NCBI GenBank assembly: GCA_030706605.1
Contig: JAUZOE010000005.1
Location: 1 to 64,000 of the forward strand
Direction: 5' to 3'
Length of the DNA: 64,000 nucleotides
Source: Bacteroidota bacterium
GTDB lineage: Bacteria > Bacteroidota > Bacteroidia > Chitinophagales > Chitinophagaceae
Numbering within the stretch: the first letter of the stretch is position 1; each line of letters begins with the position of its first letter. The notes beneath the pieces are model-generated. The model saw only the letters and a program-made list of their open reading frames with translations. It was not told the DNA's origin and made no database searches. Below, in pieces: positions 37,192 to 46,671 of this stretch. The position numbers and the translations under genes are program-made.

Positions 37192-38712
37192 TCAGGAGAC
37201 AGGAGCTTCAGCACTGCTGGGTATTATCCATTTACGCAGTGCTGTGGCTAGTTTACGGTCGTTGCTGAGACGAGGTACTTTATTTTGCCCTCCCAGTTTT
37301 CCTTCACTTTTCATATAATTAATAAACCCGTTTTTTTGCACTACTTCTATCTTCAGTGGTTGCAAAATATTTCCCTTGATCAGGTCATCATAATAAATAT
37401 TTTTCTTCCGCAGGTTATTATCAATTCTTTCAGCTAAGTATTCTAAATTTCCAGGTGTTTTCTCAAATTCAATATACCATTCATGAAAACTTTTTTCACC
37501 GGTTTTGGAAATATTAGGTGCTACTGTAAATTCTGTGATCTTAATATTTTCAGAATCAGCGGCTTTCATAAGCGCCTCTTCTACTTCTTCGCCAATTACA
37601 TGCTCTCCAAATGCAGAAATAAAATGCTTCACTCTGCCGGTGACCACAATACGATAAGGATTTAATGAAACAAACCTGACAGTGTCGCCGATATTATAGG
37701 CCCACAAACCTGCATTACTGGTTATTATCAGCACATAATTTTTATTTAATTCTACCTCTTTTAAAGTAAGGCGTCTGGGGTTTTCATTTTCAATATCTTC
37801 AACAGGTATAAATTCATAAAAAATACCACTATCAGTATTGAGCAATAATCCTTCGGCTTCCTGGCCATACTGGAATGCAAAAAAACCTTCACTTGCCGGA
37901 TACAATTCTATAACATCGATCTTTTTGCCGATGCTTTCAAAAAGTTTTGCTTTATAAGGTTCAAAATTAACTCCGCCCTGTACCATCACACTAAAATCAG
38001 GAAAAATATCTTTTATTTTCTTACCGGTTTTCTTTTGTAATTCATCAAAATACATTTGCATCCACGGTGGAATTCCACTAATGAGAGTCATTCTTTCATC
38101 AAGGGTTTCTTCAACAATTTTAGATAATTTTTCTTCCCAATCATCTATGCAGTTGGTTTCAAACGAAGGCAATTGATTAGATCTTAAATATCTTGGAATA
38201 TGATGATTTACAATTCCGCTCAGTCTACCAGTAGGTACTCCCCCAATTCTCTCCAGTTCCGGCGTTCCACTCAAAAAAATCATTTTCCCGTTAGCAAATT
38301 GTGTATTGCCGGATTGTGCCATATAGCACAATAAAGCATTCCTGGCGGTATTGATATGATTAGGAATCGAATCTTTTGTAATAGGTATATATTTAATACC
38401 ACTTGTAGTTCCGCTTGTTTTAGCAAAATAAATAGGCACTCCCTTCCACAATACATTATGTTTACCCTGCTTTATTTTATCAATATATTCTTTGAAATCT
38501 TCGTATTCTCTTATAGGAACGTTTTTAACAAAATCTGCATGAGTCTTAATCTTTTCAAACTGGTGTTCTTTCCCAAATTCAGTTTTGGTCGCTGTTTTAA
38601 TCAATGAATTAAAAATATTTTCCTGATCAGCGACAGCAGTAAGCATGGATTTTTTTATTTGCTTGTTCGCATATATCGCGTATGGTTTCGCCAGGAAAGA
38701 TTTTATCTTCAT
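37192..38712 (-). CDS. GH3-family acyl-adenylating protein
   Basis: The 506-residue protein matches the GH3 auxin-responsive family: YFAKTSGTTSGIKYIPIT (phosphate-binding loop), RYLRSNQLPSFE, YPASEGFFAFQYG, NYVLIITSNAGLWAYNIGDTVRF and GRVKHFISAFGEHV. Plant members conjugate amino acids to acyl acids through an acyl-adenylate. The bacterial role is not known. No signal peptide. It lies upstream of the arginine leader with its own stop 117 bp before the presumed arg promoter, so it is probably a separate unit. Confidence 0.9.
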   Translation of the reverse strand: MKIKSFLAKPYAIYANKQIKKSMLTAVADQENIFNSLIKTATKTEFGKEHQFEKIKTHADFVKNVPIREYEDFKEYIDKIKQGKHNVLWKGVPIYFAKTSGTTSGIKYIPITKDSIPNHINTARNALLCYMAQSGNTQFANGKMIFLSGTPELERIGGVPTGRLSGIVNHHIPRYLRSNQLPSFETNCIDDWEEKLSKIVEETLDERMTLISGIPPWMQMYFDELQKKTGKKIKDIFPDFSVMVQGGVNFEPYKAKLFESIGKKIDVIELYPASEGFFAFQYGQEAEGLLLNTDSGIFYEFIPVEDIENENPRRLTLKEVELNKNYVLIITSNAGLWAYNIGDTVRFVSLNPYRIVVTGRVKHFISAFGEHVIGEEVEEALMKAADSENIKITEFTVAPNISKTGEKSFHEWYIEFEKTPGNLEYLAERIDNNLRKKNIYYDDLIKGNILQPLKIEVVQKNGFINYMKSEGKLGGQNKVPRLSNDRKLATALRKWIIPSSAEAPVS

Positions 38713-38774
38713 TTTTCTTTAAATAATCAGTTGAAACAAATTTACAAATAAAAAATTATAACAAAGAGTAAGGT

Positions 38775-39179
38775 TTAATAACAATTACATTGCCATTCTT
38801 TATTAAGATCTATGCACGTAATAACCACCAGTCCATCGTTTTCAGGCGCTACCACTACCCGTATGTGTTGATTTTCTTTGCTATAACCTTCCAGGGCGAA
38901 AGTACTGTCTCCTTTTGAACTTAAACCACTTTTAGCATAATTAACATTGCCTTTTTCCAATATCTCTTTTATTTCTTCAAGTGTAATCTGCCTGCAATCC
39001 ATTCTGCATTTTACATGTTTGGTAAGAATAAGATGGCTGACATTTCTGTAATTTTCATTCCCTGTATTGCTTTCCCCCGTTTTGAACCAGGAAAATCCTT
39101 TCACTATCAAAAAAGCAATGATGACAATTATGAGAATATTAAGATTTTTTTTCCTGTTCAAATTTAATTTTTTGTTCAC
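38775..39179 (-). CDS. DUF4258 domain membrane-anchored protein
   Basis: The 134-residue protein has one N-terminal transmembrane helix (LNILIIVIIAFLIVKGF). Then comes HVKCRMDCRQITLEEIKEIL and IRVVVAPENDGLVVITCIDL, the DUF4258 pattern with conserved His/Cys/Arg. It ends in CNCY. Expected to face the periplasm. Function unknown. Divergent from mtaB. Confidence 0.75.
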   Translation of the reverse strand: MNKKLNLNRKKNLNILIIVIIAFLIVKGFSWFKTGESNTGNENYRNVSHLILTKHVKCRMDCRQITLEEIKEILEKGNVNYAKSGLSSKGDSTFALEGYSKENQHIRVVVAPENDGLVVITCIDLNKEWQCNCY

Positions 39180-39252
39180 AAGTTAAGTTTAATCCTGAAA
39201 TGATAAGAAGCGACTTATAGAAGAGCTTGTCAAACATAAAGATAGATTTGAT

Positions 39253-39260
39253 TATTTTTG
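39253..39260 (+). promoter_or_regulatory. Candidate -7 element for mtaB
   Basis: TATTTTTG (TAnnTTTG) lies 7 bp before the ATG, with a TTG at 39227-39229 about 23 bp upstream of it. If this is the promoter in use, the mtaB mRNA would be nearly leaderless. A second match, TAGATTTG at 39243-39250, is an alternative with shorter -33 spacing. Confidence 0.4.
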
Positions 39261-39267
39261 CCGACTT

Positions 39268-40539
39268 ATGTCAAACGGAAGAACAGTAGCACTGCACACT
39301 TTAGGCTGTAAATTAAATTACTCGGAAACTTCAGCTATTGAAAGATTGCTGGAACAGGATGGCTTTGTGCGTAAAGAATTTACCGACAAAGCCGATGTAT
39401 ATGTGATTAATACCTGTTCGGTTACTGACAATGCAGATAAGGAATGCCGCCAGTTGGTACGCCGGATTCAGCGAAAAGCACCGGTAGCAATGGTTGTGGT
39501 TACCGGTTGCTATGCACAATTAAAACCAAAGGAAATTGCGGAAATTCCCGGCGTGAACCTGGTGTTGGGTGCTGCCGAAAAATTTAATATCGCTTCTCAT
39601 TTAAAAGAACTGACTTATGGTGATAGCGCAAAAATCTGTAGTTGCGAAATAGAAGATGTGGAAGGCTTTCATTCATCATTCTCCCTGGCTGGCAGAACCA
39701 GGACATTTCTAAAAGTTCAGGATGGCTGCGATTACAATTGTTCTTTTTGTACCATCCCAATGGCACGCGGAAAAAGCCGGAGCAACACAACCGAAAATGT
39801 TTTATCAGAAATAAAAAAAATTGCTCAAGCAGGCGTAAAAGAAATTGTACTTACCGGGATCAATCTTGGCGATTTTGGCAAAGATGGAAGTGGCGCCAGG
39901 TCAGGAGAAACCTTTTATTCCTTATTGCAGGCAATAGAAGAAAATGATGGTGTAAAAAGATACCGTATTTCTTCAATAGAGCCTAATTTATTAACAAAAG
40001 AAATCATTCGTTTTGTTGCCGGCAGCAAAAAAATAATGCCTCATTTTCATATACCGTTGCAAAGCGGGAGTAACAAAATTTTAGGTATGATGCGCAGGCG
40101 TTATAAAAGAGAATTATATGCTGAAAGAATAGAAATGATTAAAAATTTAATTCCTGATTGTTGCATAGGCATTGATGTAATCACAGGATTTCCCGGTGAA
40201 AGTGACAATGATTTTCAGGAGACTGCCAATTTTTTAATTTCTCTCGATATTTCCTATTTGCATGTATTCACTTATTCTGAAAGGGCCAACACACATGCTT
40301 TGCAAATAGATCCGATAGTGCCGGTTCATGTCCGCAATGAACGCACCAAAATAATACGTTCCTTATCTTATCAAAAAATGCAACAATTTACCAGGAAACA
40401 TTCAGGTGAAACCAGGCCCGTATTGTTTGAAGGAGAGAATAAAAGTGGCATGATGGAAGGTTATACCGACAATTATATAAAAATTGCTACCCCTTTTAAA
40501 GCCGAATGGTCTAATGAAATTGTGGACTGGAAAATTTAA
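39268..40539 (+). CDS. mtaB: tRNA t6A37 methylthiotransferase
   Basis: The 423-residue protein begins with the MTTase N-terminal domain (TLGCKLNYSET, NTCSVTDNADKECRQ, TGCYAQLKP) supplying three cluster cysteines. The radical-SAM core follows with DGCDYNCSFCTIPMARGKSRS (Cx3Cx2C). LQSGSNKILGMMRRRY and a C-terminal TRAM-like region complete the family. It converts t6A37 to ms2t6A37 in tRNA. YNCSFC and CKLN point to MtaB rather than MiaB or RimO. Confidence 0.94.
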   Translation: MSNGRTVALHTLGCKLNYSETSAIERLLEQDGFVRKEFTDKADVYVINTCSVTDNADKECRQLVRRIQRKAPVAMVVVTGCYAQLKPKEIAEIPGVNLVLGAAEKFNIASHLKELTYGDSAKICSCEIEDVEGFHSSFSLAGRTRTFLKVQDGCDYNCSFCTIPMARGKSRSNTTENVLSEIKKIAQAGVKEIVLTGINLGDFGKDGSGARSGETFYSLLQAIEENDGVKRYRISSIEPNLLTKEIIRFVAGSKKIMPHFHIPLQSGSNKILGMMRRRYKRELYAERIEMIKNLIPDCCIGIDVITGFPGESDNDFQETANFLISLDISYLHVFTYSERANTHALQIDPIVPVHVRNERTKIIRSLSYQKMQQFTRKHSGETRPVLFEGENKSGMMEGYTDNYIKIATPFKAEWSNEIVDWKI

Positions 40540-40725
40540 CCAGCCAATCTCCACGAAAAGATCAATTGTTATGCCTCCCTTTTATTTATTGTAACAGGCT
40601 AACCTGGATTTCGATCATTCTTCCTGTTGATTTTTAAAGCTATCCTAACTATTTTTTTTGTTTTGTAACCTTTCATGGCTTTATCCGTTACACAACTATC
40701 CTTCAAAAAAATTAAAACTGATAAC

Positions 40726-41448
40726 ATGAAAAAATTACTGGTTGGCATTTTTGCTTTATTAAGTCTTAACTCATTTGCCCAGCCCTGGCAAACCATAACA
40801 GGAGACGGTCACGTAAAAAAGGAAAATCGTGAAGTTTCCGAATTTACTTCCCTGGCTTCAGGCGGTTCTATGGACATACAAATTGCTTATGGAAATTCAA
40901 ATACTATTACGGTAGAGGCAGATAAAAACCTGCTCCCATACATTGAAACCTCTGTGGAAGATGGCAGGCTTTCTATAAAGTCAAAGAAAAATGTAAACTT
41001 AAAAACACGCTCAAAAATTGTAGTGAATGTATCCATGACAAAGATTAGTTCCTTACAGCAAAGCGGCAGTGGAAACATCAATGGCAAAGGCGAATTCACC
41101 AATGAAGGTGAAACAACAATCAGTACGTCAGGATCAGGGAATATCGATCTTACATTTGGCACCTTTAAAAACCTTGCCCTGAATATATCAGGAAGTGGAA
41201 ATATGAATTTAAAAGGAGGAGCTACCAATAATATTGATGCCAAAATAAGTGGCAGCGGCAATATTGATTGCCTGAACATCAGCAGCAATGATGTAAACGT
41301 AAAAATAGCCGGAAGTGGCAACATAAAAGTGTTTGCTCAAAACAGTATAGATGCCAAGATCAGCGGCAGCGGCAATGTATTTTATAAAGGCAATGCCACC
41401 AATATAAAAAGTAAAGTAGCAGGTAGCGGGAAAGTAAGAAAAATATAA
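40726..41448 (+). CDS. Exported GIN-domain (DUF2807) beta-helix protein
   Basis: ATG 40726 is the chosen start because it begins a clean signal peptide (MKKLLVGIFALLSLNSFAQ); the frame is open upstream to 40675. The ~240-residue protein carries a series of GSGNI/GSGN repeats (for example QQSGSGNINGKGEF, STSGSGNIDLTFG, KISGSGNIDCL, KIAGSGNIKVF) forming the head-GIN beta-helix. Periplasmic or surface exposed; function unknown. Followed by a strong terminator. Confidence 0.88.
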   Translation: MKKLLVGIFALLSLNSFAQPWQTITGDGHVKKENREVSEFTSLASGGSMDIQIAYGNSNTITVEADKNLLPYIETSVEDGRLSIKSKKNVNLKTRSKIVVNVSMTKISSLQQSGSGNINGKGEFTNEGETTISTSGSGNIDLTFGTFKNLALNISGSGNMNLKGGATNNIDAKISGSGNIDCLNISSNDVNVKIAGSGNIKVFAQNSIDAKISGSGNVFYKGNATNIKSKVAGSGKVRKI

Positions 41449-41468
41449 ACAAGACCATTCATTGAATG

Positions 41469-41503
41469 CCGTTATAAGTAAAAGCAGTTTTTACTTATAA
41501 CGG
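41469..41503 (+). terminator. Rho-independent-type terminator
   Basis: CCGTTATAAGTAAAA (41469-41483) pairs perfectly with TTTTACTTATAACGG (41489-41503) over 15 bp with a 5-nt loop, followed by GATTTTCATTTT. It ends the DUF2807 gene 20 bp downstream of its stop. Confidence 0.85.
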
Positions 41504-41598
41504 GATTTTCATTTTATGAAACCCTTGATTGTGATATTCTCACGTATAATGTAAAATCTTCAAAATTAATTCTCCATCCAAAAAAATTGACAGCATTG

Positions 41599-41642
41599 TA
41601 TCTTCGCAGCAAATTTTTTAAACCAGGCAATCTTTTTTGCCT
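41599..41642 (+). promoter_or_regulatory. Candidate promoter -7 and leader hairpin for the sulfhydrylase gene
   Basis: TATCTTCG (41599-41606) is one base off the TAnnTTTG consensus. About 20 bp later AGGCAA and TTGCCT (41625-41642) form a 6-bp hairpin. I looked for an S-box/SAM riboswitch in this leader and saw none. Confidence 0.25.
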
Positions 41643-41697
41643 TGAAATAATTATTGATCATTAATAAAACAAATTGAATTTCTAAATTATTCTACAG

Positions 41698-42867
41698 ATG
41701 AAACAACATCCCAATACGAAGGCTGTGCGTATTCAAATACCCCGAACCGAAGAAATGGAACACAGCGCTCCTTTATATCTTACTTCCAGCTTCTGTTTTG
41801 ATGATGCCGAGGATATGCGCGCTGCTTTTGCCGGTGAAAATGAGGATAATATTTATTCCCGTTTTAGTAATCCTAACGTACAGGAATTTATTGACAAAAT
41901 GTGTGCACTTGAAAGTGCTGAAGCAGGTTTTGCCACAGCTTCCGGCATGAGCGCCATTTTTGGATGCTTCATGGCTTTTTTAAACAGCGGCGATCATCTT
42001 TTAAGTTGCAGTTCTGTATTTGGCTCCACCCATACCATTATCACCAAATATTTTAGCAGGTGGAATATAGAGTATTCTTATGCAGAAATCAATAACCCTG
42101 CATCGTGGGAATCATTGATAAAACCGAATACCAAAATGATCTATATAGAAACGCCCACCAACCCCGGGCTGGATATTGTAGATATGGAATGGCTTGGGAA
42201 ATTAGCAAAAAAACATAACTTGTTGCTGGTTGTAGACAATTGCTTTGCCACACCCATTTTGCAGAAACCTGTAGAATTTGGCGCCGATTTAGTACTGCAT
42301 TCTGCCACCAAATGGATTGACGGGCAGGGACGTGTTTTAGGCGGCGTGGTAGTAGGTAAAAAAGACCTCATTCACGAATTGTATTTATTCTGCCGAAATA
42401 CCGGACCTTCTCTTTCTCCTTTTAATGCCTGGATATTAAGTAAAAGTTTAGAAACACTGGACGTTCGTATTCAACGCCATTGCGACAATGCCGAAGCCCT
42501 GGTAGCTGCACTGGATGGACATCCAAAACTCAACAGCATCAAATATCCATTTCATCCTTCACACCCAATGTATGAAGTAGCCAAAAAACAAATGAAAAGA
42601 GGAGGCGGCCTGGTTACTTTTGACCTGAAAGGCGGTATAGAAAGTGGCAAGAAATTTTTGGATGCACTGCAGATGCTTTCTCTCACTTCCAATCTTGGCG
42701 ACACGAGGAGCATTGCTTCGCACCCGGCATCCACTACTCATTCCAAATTAAGTGCACAAGAGCAGCAGGCTGTAGGTATCACACCGGGGCTTATACGCAT
42801 TTCTGTGGGTCTCGAAAACATTGAAGATATAAAAACAGATATCCTGCAGGCGCTGGAAAAATGCTGA
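41698..42867 (+). CDS. metZ: O-succinyl/acetylhomoserine sulfhydrylase-type PLP enzyme (MetZ-like)
   Basis: The 389-residue Cys/Met-metabolism PLP enzyme has [54 protein letters not shown] and the PLP lysine in [17 protein letters not shown]. The [11 protein letters not shown] context is typical of MetZ-like O-succinylhomoserine sulfhydrylases rather than cystathionine beta-lyases. It would make homocysteine directly from sulfide. Monocistronic, with a palindromic repeat downstream. Confidence 0.85.
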   Translation: MKQHPNTKAVRIQIPRTEEMEHSAPLYLTSSFCFDDAEDMRAAFAGENEDNIYSRFSNPNVQEFIDKMCALESAEAGFATASGMSAIFGCFMAFLNSGDHLLSCSSVFGSTHTIITKYFSRWNIEYSYAEINNPASWESLIKPNTKMIYIETPTNPGLDIVDMEWLGKLAKKHNLLLVVDNCFATPILQKPVEFGADLVLHSATKWIDGQGRVLGGVVVGKKDLIHELYLFCRNTGPSLSPFNAWILSKSLETLDVRIQRHCDNAEALVAALDGHPKLNSIKYPFHPSHPMYEVAKKQMKRGGGLVTFDLKGGIESGKKFLDALQMLSLTSNLGDTRSIASHPASTTHSKLSAQEQQAVGITPGLIRISVGLENIEDIKTDILQALEKC

Positions 42868-42894
42868 TAACATAAAGCTAATTAAAAACAGGTA

Positions 42895-42988
42895 CGGGCT
42901 ATCGTCTTAATTTCTTCGCTCAACGATAGTCCGGGCTGTTCGCTTATAGTCCTCACTTCGCTGCGGGCTATCGCTTCCATCCCGCAGC
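42895..42988. repeat. Double-hairpin intergenic repeat
   Basis: Two adjacent hairpins lie between convergent genes. CGGGCTATCGT (42895-42905) faces ACGATAGTCCG (42923-42933) with one mismatch, and GCTGCGGG (42960-42967) pairs with CCCGCAGC (42981-42988) perfectly. CGGGCTATCG occurs twice. It looks like a dispersed palindromic repeat and may also terminate transcription from both sides. Confidence 0.5.
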
Positions 42989-43059
42989 CATTCAGCTAAA
43001 GATTATCTATTGAACTATAGAAAATTTCGGCATCATGAGTACATTCCAATTATTTTGTT

Positions 43060-44463
43060 CTAGGTATCATTCTTTAAATCAAGCAGCATTTTGTCTGGTA
43101 TTTGTTTGCTTGCATTGGCACCCATTTTTTTCAATTCTTCAATCCGGCCAACCACATTTCCACGCCCGGTAGCAAGTTGCTTTAAAGCCGTTTCATAGGT
43201 AGCATGGGCCTCCCCTATTTTTTTGCCCACGGTTTCAAAATTATCTAAGAACAATACAAACTTATCATACATTGAACCGGCTTTGTCAGCAATGTCAATA
43301 GCATTTTTATTTTGCTGTTCCACTTTCCACAGGTCTGCAATGATTTTTAATACAGCAAATAAATTAGTAGGACTTACTAACAGGATTCTTCTGTCGTAAG
43401 CATATTTCCAAAGTTGATGATCGGTTTTTACCGCTTCTAAAAAAGCCGGTTCTATAGGAATGAAAAGCAATACATAATCCAATGCCAATGCATACTTCGG
43501 GTAATTTTTCTTAGACAGCCCGTCAATGTGAAGACGGATACTTCTTATGTGCTGTTGCAGACTTCGTTGCTGATCTTCTTTATGTTCTTGCGCTATACAT
43601 TCGTCCCAGGCCACCAGCGACACTTTGCTATCAATGATAATTTTTCGCTGATCGGGATAGCAAATAGTAACATCCGGCTGCAGTCCTGCGCCATACTCAT
43701 CTTTAATAATATTACCTGCATTATCCCGAATAAATTCCTGCAAAAAATATTCTCTTCCTTTGGTTAAACCGCTGTTTTCCAAAAGACTTTCAAGAATCAT
43801 TTCGCCCCAGTTTCCCTGCATTTTATTGTTGCCTTTTAAAGCCGTAGTCAGGTTATTGGCCTCTGCACTTACCTGCTGTGTCATTATTACAAGGCGTTCG
43901 ATTTCTTTTCCCAGCGAAAACCTTTCTTTCGATTCTTTATCATAGGTTTCTTCTACTTTTTGTTTAAAAATGCCCAGGTCAGTTTTCAGAGGACCTAAAA
44001 TAGCTTTCATTTTTTCTTCATTCACCTCGGTAAACTTTTGTGTTTTTTCTTCGAGAATATTTTGTGCAAGATTGCGAAATTCAAATTTGAAGCTCTCCCC
44101 TATTTTGTTGAGTTCTTCTTTTTGCGAAGCCAGTTTCTCTTCGGCATTTCCCAGCTTTTCTTTTATAGCTGCAAATTGATTTTGCACAACCTGGTATTCC
44201 TGCAACAGCTTTTCATAAGCCATATTCTGTGCAGACAGTGATTCAGCGAGGTATTCCGCTTTAGTAGCTTTTGCCAGCAAGATATCTTTATCATTTTGCA
44301 ATTGTACCACCTGTTGCTGAAGTTGATTTTGAGAATTACTTTGCTGTTGCAATCTTTCCAGCAGGGTCGCAGACTGGTTTTTCATAAGAGACCGATGCGC
44401 AAAGTGAGCAATAATAGCTGTAAGAATAACTCCGGCGCCAAAATATAAAATATAGGAAATCAT
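43060..44463 (-). CDS. rmuC: DNA recombination protein RmuC
   Basis: The 467-residue protein has one N-terminal membrane helix (ILYFGAGVILTAIIAHFAH) and then a coiled coil of ~150 residues. The RmuC nuclease-like domain follows: MQGNWGEMILESLLENSGL, QPDVTICYPDQRKIIIDSKVSL (acidic D and DSK), VLLFIPIEPAFLEA and RRILLVSPTNLFAVLKI. RmuC limits DNA inversions in E. coli; the biochemical activity is poorly known. Confidence 0.93.
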   Translation of the reverse strand: MISYILYFGAGVILTAIIAHFAHRSLMKNQSATLLERLQQQSNSQNQLQQQVVQLQNDKDILLAKATKAEYLAESLSAQNMAYEKLLQEYQVVQNQFAAIKEKLGNAEEKLASQKEELNKIGESFKFEFRNLAQNILEEKTQKFTEVNEEKMKAILGPLKTDLGIFKQKVEETYDKESKERFSLGKEIERLVIMTQQVSAEANNLTTALKGNNKMQGNWGEMILESLLENSGLTKGREYFLQEFIRDNAGNIIKDEYGAGLQPDVTICYPDQRKIIIDSKVSLVAWDECIAQEHKEDQQRSLQQHIRSIRLHIDGLSKKNYPKYALALDYVLLFIPIEPAFLEAVKTDHQLWKYAYDRRILLVSPTNLFAVLKIIADLWKVEQQNKNAIDIADKAGSMYDKFVLFLDNFETVGKKIGEAHATYETALKQLATGRGNVVGRIEELKKMGANASKQIPDKMLLDLKNDT

Positions 44464-44526
44464 ATGAATGAATTTTTACAAAGATGCAGAATGAGAATGA
44501 TAACCGGCCATGCAATCTAAAACAAC

Positions 44527-44539
44527 AATGATTATCATT
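44527..44539. promoter_or_regulatory. Fur-box-like palindrome
   Basis: AATGATTATCATT is a perfect 13-bp palindrome resembling the core of a Fur box (AATGATnATCATT). It lies 64 bp upstream of the rmuC start. No iron gene is adjacent, so chance is likely. Confidence 0.2.
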
Positions 44540-44757
44540 AAGCATGGCTGTAAGAACTCTAATAGAACAACATAAGGTAATGGGATAGTGAATGTATGCA
44601 GCCTTATCCTGCAACAACAAAGAGATAAGAGGAAACGACAAGGAAGTGATTTTTTTTTGTTTACTACGAAACTCATCAGGTACTTTTCTGCACAAACTAT
44701 GTTGGCATCTGCTTGCTATGTCATGAAAGAGATTTAAATCAGATATTATATCTTTAA

Positions 44758-44871
44758 ATTACATTCAACTGCACTCTTCCGGGTGTTGTCCCTCGCATGA
44801 AGCCACCACAATATTTAAAAACAGGCGATGTAGTTGAATTGACAATTGAAGGTTTGAACGGCCAGAGGTAA
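44758..44871 (+). pseudogene. Remnant of a fumarylacetoacetate-hydrolase family gene (3' end)
   Basis: The frame ending in TAA at 44869-44871 reads TLPGVVPRMKPPQYLKTGD then VVELTIEGLNGQR. This matches the C-terminus of FAH-family hydrolases (GTPPGVG..MKPPQYLKPGDVVELGIEGLG.QR). An in-frame TAA at 44755-44757 and the lack of any upstream FAH body show it is a relic. DIIS at 44742-44753 in another frame may be more of it. FAH-family enzymes often sit beside SDRs in L-fucose or L-rhamnose oxidation clusters, and two SDR genes follow here. The rest of 44464-44964 shows only the palindrome at 44527. Confidence 0.75.
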
Positions 44872-44964
44872 ACCGGCATGAATGTATAGAGGTCAGTGCA
44901 AAAATTTTTGGTGATATTATTATCTGAATAATTATTCTTTAAGCAATAAATAAATAGCAGGAAC

Positions 44965-45717
44965 ATGAAAAGATTTGAAAATCAGGTAGCCGTCATTTCT
45001 GGCGGAGCCGATGGATTGGGGAAAGGAATTGGGGAACGCATAGCATCGGAGGGAGGCAAGATTGCCTTATTCGATATTAATAAAATTTTGTTGGAACAAA
45101 CTATTGAAGTTTTTAAAAATAAAGGTTTTGATGCTGAAGGTTACGTGGTAGATATCTCTTCTGAAAGCTCAGTAAAACAAGCTATTCAGCAGGTAGAGGA
45201 GAAATTTGGGAGAATAGACATCATGGTGAATTCTGCAGGAATTGTTGGGCCAACCAGTACAAAAATCACTGACTACCCTGTGGAAGAATATGATAAAATT
45301 TATGCTATTAATTTAAGGGGTTCTTTCTTAATGACAAAGTATGTCATCAAAGTAATGGAGAAAAATAATTATGGCCGTATCTTATTACTAGCCTCTATTG
45401 CCGGTAAAGAAGGAAATCCATTTATGGCTGGCTACTCTTCTATGAAATCTGGTGTGATAGGGCTTGTTAAAGGAATTGGAAAAGAATATGCTCAAACGGG
45501 TATAACCGTTAATGGTCTGGCGCCTGCTGTTATTAAAACCACTATGAATGAAAATACGGCACCGGAACAACTGGCTTATATGACAGCTAAAATACCAATG
45601 GGTCGCCTGGGAACTGTGGAAGAAGTAGCTGCTATTGCCTCATGGATTGTATCCAAAGAAGCAAGCTTTAATACCGGTTTCATTTTTGATATTTCTGGTG
45701 GCAGGGCTACCTATTGA
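44965..45717 (+). CDS. SDR-family oxidoreductase (possible deoxysugar dehydrogenase)
   Basis: The 250-residue classical SDR has the cofactor motif SGGADGLGKGIG, NSAGI, the catalytic Ser in LLLASIAGKEG, and Tyr/Lys in YSSMK. The C-terminal FIFDISGGRATY is family-typical. It follows the FAH remnant and precedes another SDR by 22 bp. By context it may oxidise L-fucose, L-rhamnose or a keto-deoxy acid, but sequence alone does not fix the substrate. Confidence 0.88.
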   Translation: MKRFENQVAVISGGADGLGKGIGERIASEGGKIALFDINKILLEQTIEVFKNKGFDAEGYVVDISSESSVKQAIQQVEEKFGRIDIMVNSAGIVGPTSTKITDYPVEEYDKIYAINLRGSFLMTKYVIKVMEKNNYGRILLLASIAGKEGNPFMAGYSSMKSGVIGLVKGIGKEYAQTGITVNGLAPAVIKTTMNENTAPEQLAYMTAKIPMGRLGTVEEVAAIASWIVSKEASFNTGFIFDISGGRATY

Positions 45718-45739
45718 TCAATATTTATGTTTGTTTGTT

Positions 45740-46492
45740 ATGAAAAAAAAAGTAATTGTATTAGGTGGATCTTCCGGAATTGGGAAAGCCACTGCTGAGC
45801 GCTTTGCCAATGAAGGATGGCAGGTAATAGTTGCTTCATTTGATCTTTCGCAATGCCTTTCAGTAGTTAACCATTTAAAAGGAGAAGGGCATTTTGCCTG
45901 TGAAGTGGACGTTCGCAATGACGAACATCTTAAAAATCTTCATCAAACCGTTAAAGAAAAATTTGGTGATTTAGATGCATTGGTAAATAGTATCGGCATC
46001 TCACAAAGCCATGCTGTAATTGACTCTGATTTTTCTGCATGGGACAATTCAATACAGGTTATGCTTTATGGTTCTGTGAAAGCATGTCGCACACTCGTTC
46101 CTTTACTTAAAGCAGGCGGCCGCATTATTCATGTTACTTCTATCCATTGGGAAAGAGTATCAAAAGGGAGTTCTGCATACGGAATGGCAAAGGCTGCCAT
46201 CACACAATTTACACGTTCATTGGCAGTAGAATTAGCATCACGAAATATCCTTGCTAACACCATTGCACCGGGATTTGTAAATACCCCTATGTCAGTGAAA
46301 GCTGATGGGGGAAATGAATTGGATACAGATTGGTTCAAAGATAATTATATAAAGTATGACCACCTGCCTTTGAAGAGAGCAGCAAAACCTGAAGAAATTG
46401 CAGGTGTTGCCTGGTTTCTCGCAGGGCCTGATGCCTCCTACATGACAGGTTCTATAGTAACAGTTGACGGAGGTTTAACGATCACCTTTTGA
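45740..46492 (+). CDS. SDR-family oxidoreductase
   Basis: ATG 45740 is preferred over the open frame from 45635, which would overlap the preceding gene and add 35 residues before the cofactor motif. The 250-residue protein shows LGGSSGIGKATAERF, NSIGISQSH (replacing NNAG), IHVTSIHWERVSKG (Ser), YGMAK (Tyr, Lys) and VTVDGGLTITF. Substrate unknown. Probably in an operon with the SDR 22 bp upstream. Confidence 0.86.
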   Translation: MKKKVIVLGGSSGIGKATAERFANEGWQVIVASFDLSQCLSVVNHLKGEGHFACEVDVRNDEHLKNLHQTVKEKFGDLDALVNSIGISQSHAVIDSDFSAWDNSIQVMLYGSVKACRTLVPLLKAGGRIIHVTSIHWERVSKGSSAYGMAKAAITQFTRSLAVELASRNILANTIAPGFVNTPMSVKADGGNELDTDWFKDNYIKYDHLPLKRAAKPEEIAGVAWFLAGPDASYMTGSIVTVDGGLTITF

Positions 46493-46671
46493 GTAATACA
46501 TTTTTATGGTACATACTACCCAAATCAATGATGTAGTTCATTTACTAACTTGATTAGCATCATGTTTATGTGTTTGGGAGCCAGTTATCTTTACAATTCT
46601 ATTATTTGTAATATACACATAACAAAATCTAAAAAAATCAAGGGAACTAAAATAATTTCCTACCTTACCTA

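Noticed and set aside
40887-41324. 145-codon minus-strand ORF opposite the GIN-domain gene
   Set aside because: It is antisense to the GSGN repeats and its Leu/Pro-rich product is an artefact of that repeat composition.
41504-41697. SAM riboswitch upstream of the sulfhydrylase gene
   Set aside because: No S-box consensus stems or kink-turn motifs were found; only a 6-bp hairpin is present.
44754-44966. 70-codon minus-strand ORF
   Set aside because: It is antisense to the FAH remnant, which shows clear family residues on the plus strand.
45635-45739. Longer start for the second SDR gene
   Set aside because: It overlaps the preceding gene by more than 80 bp and adds residues before the Rossmann motif that the family does not have.
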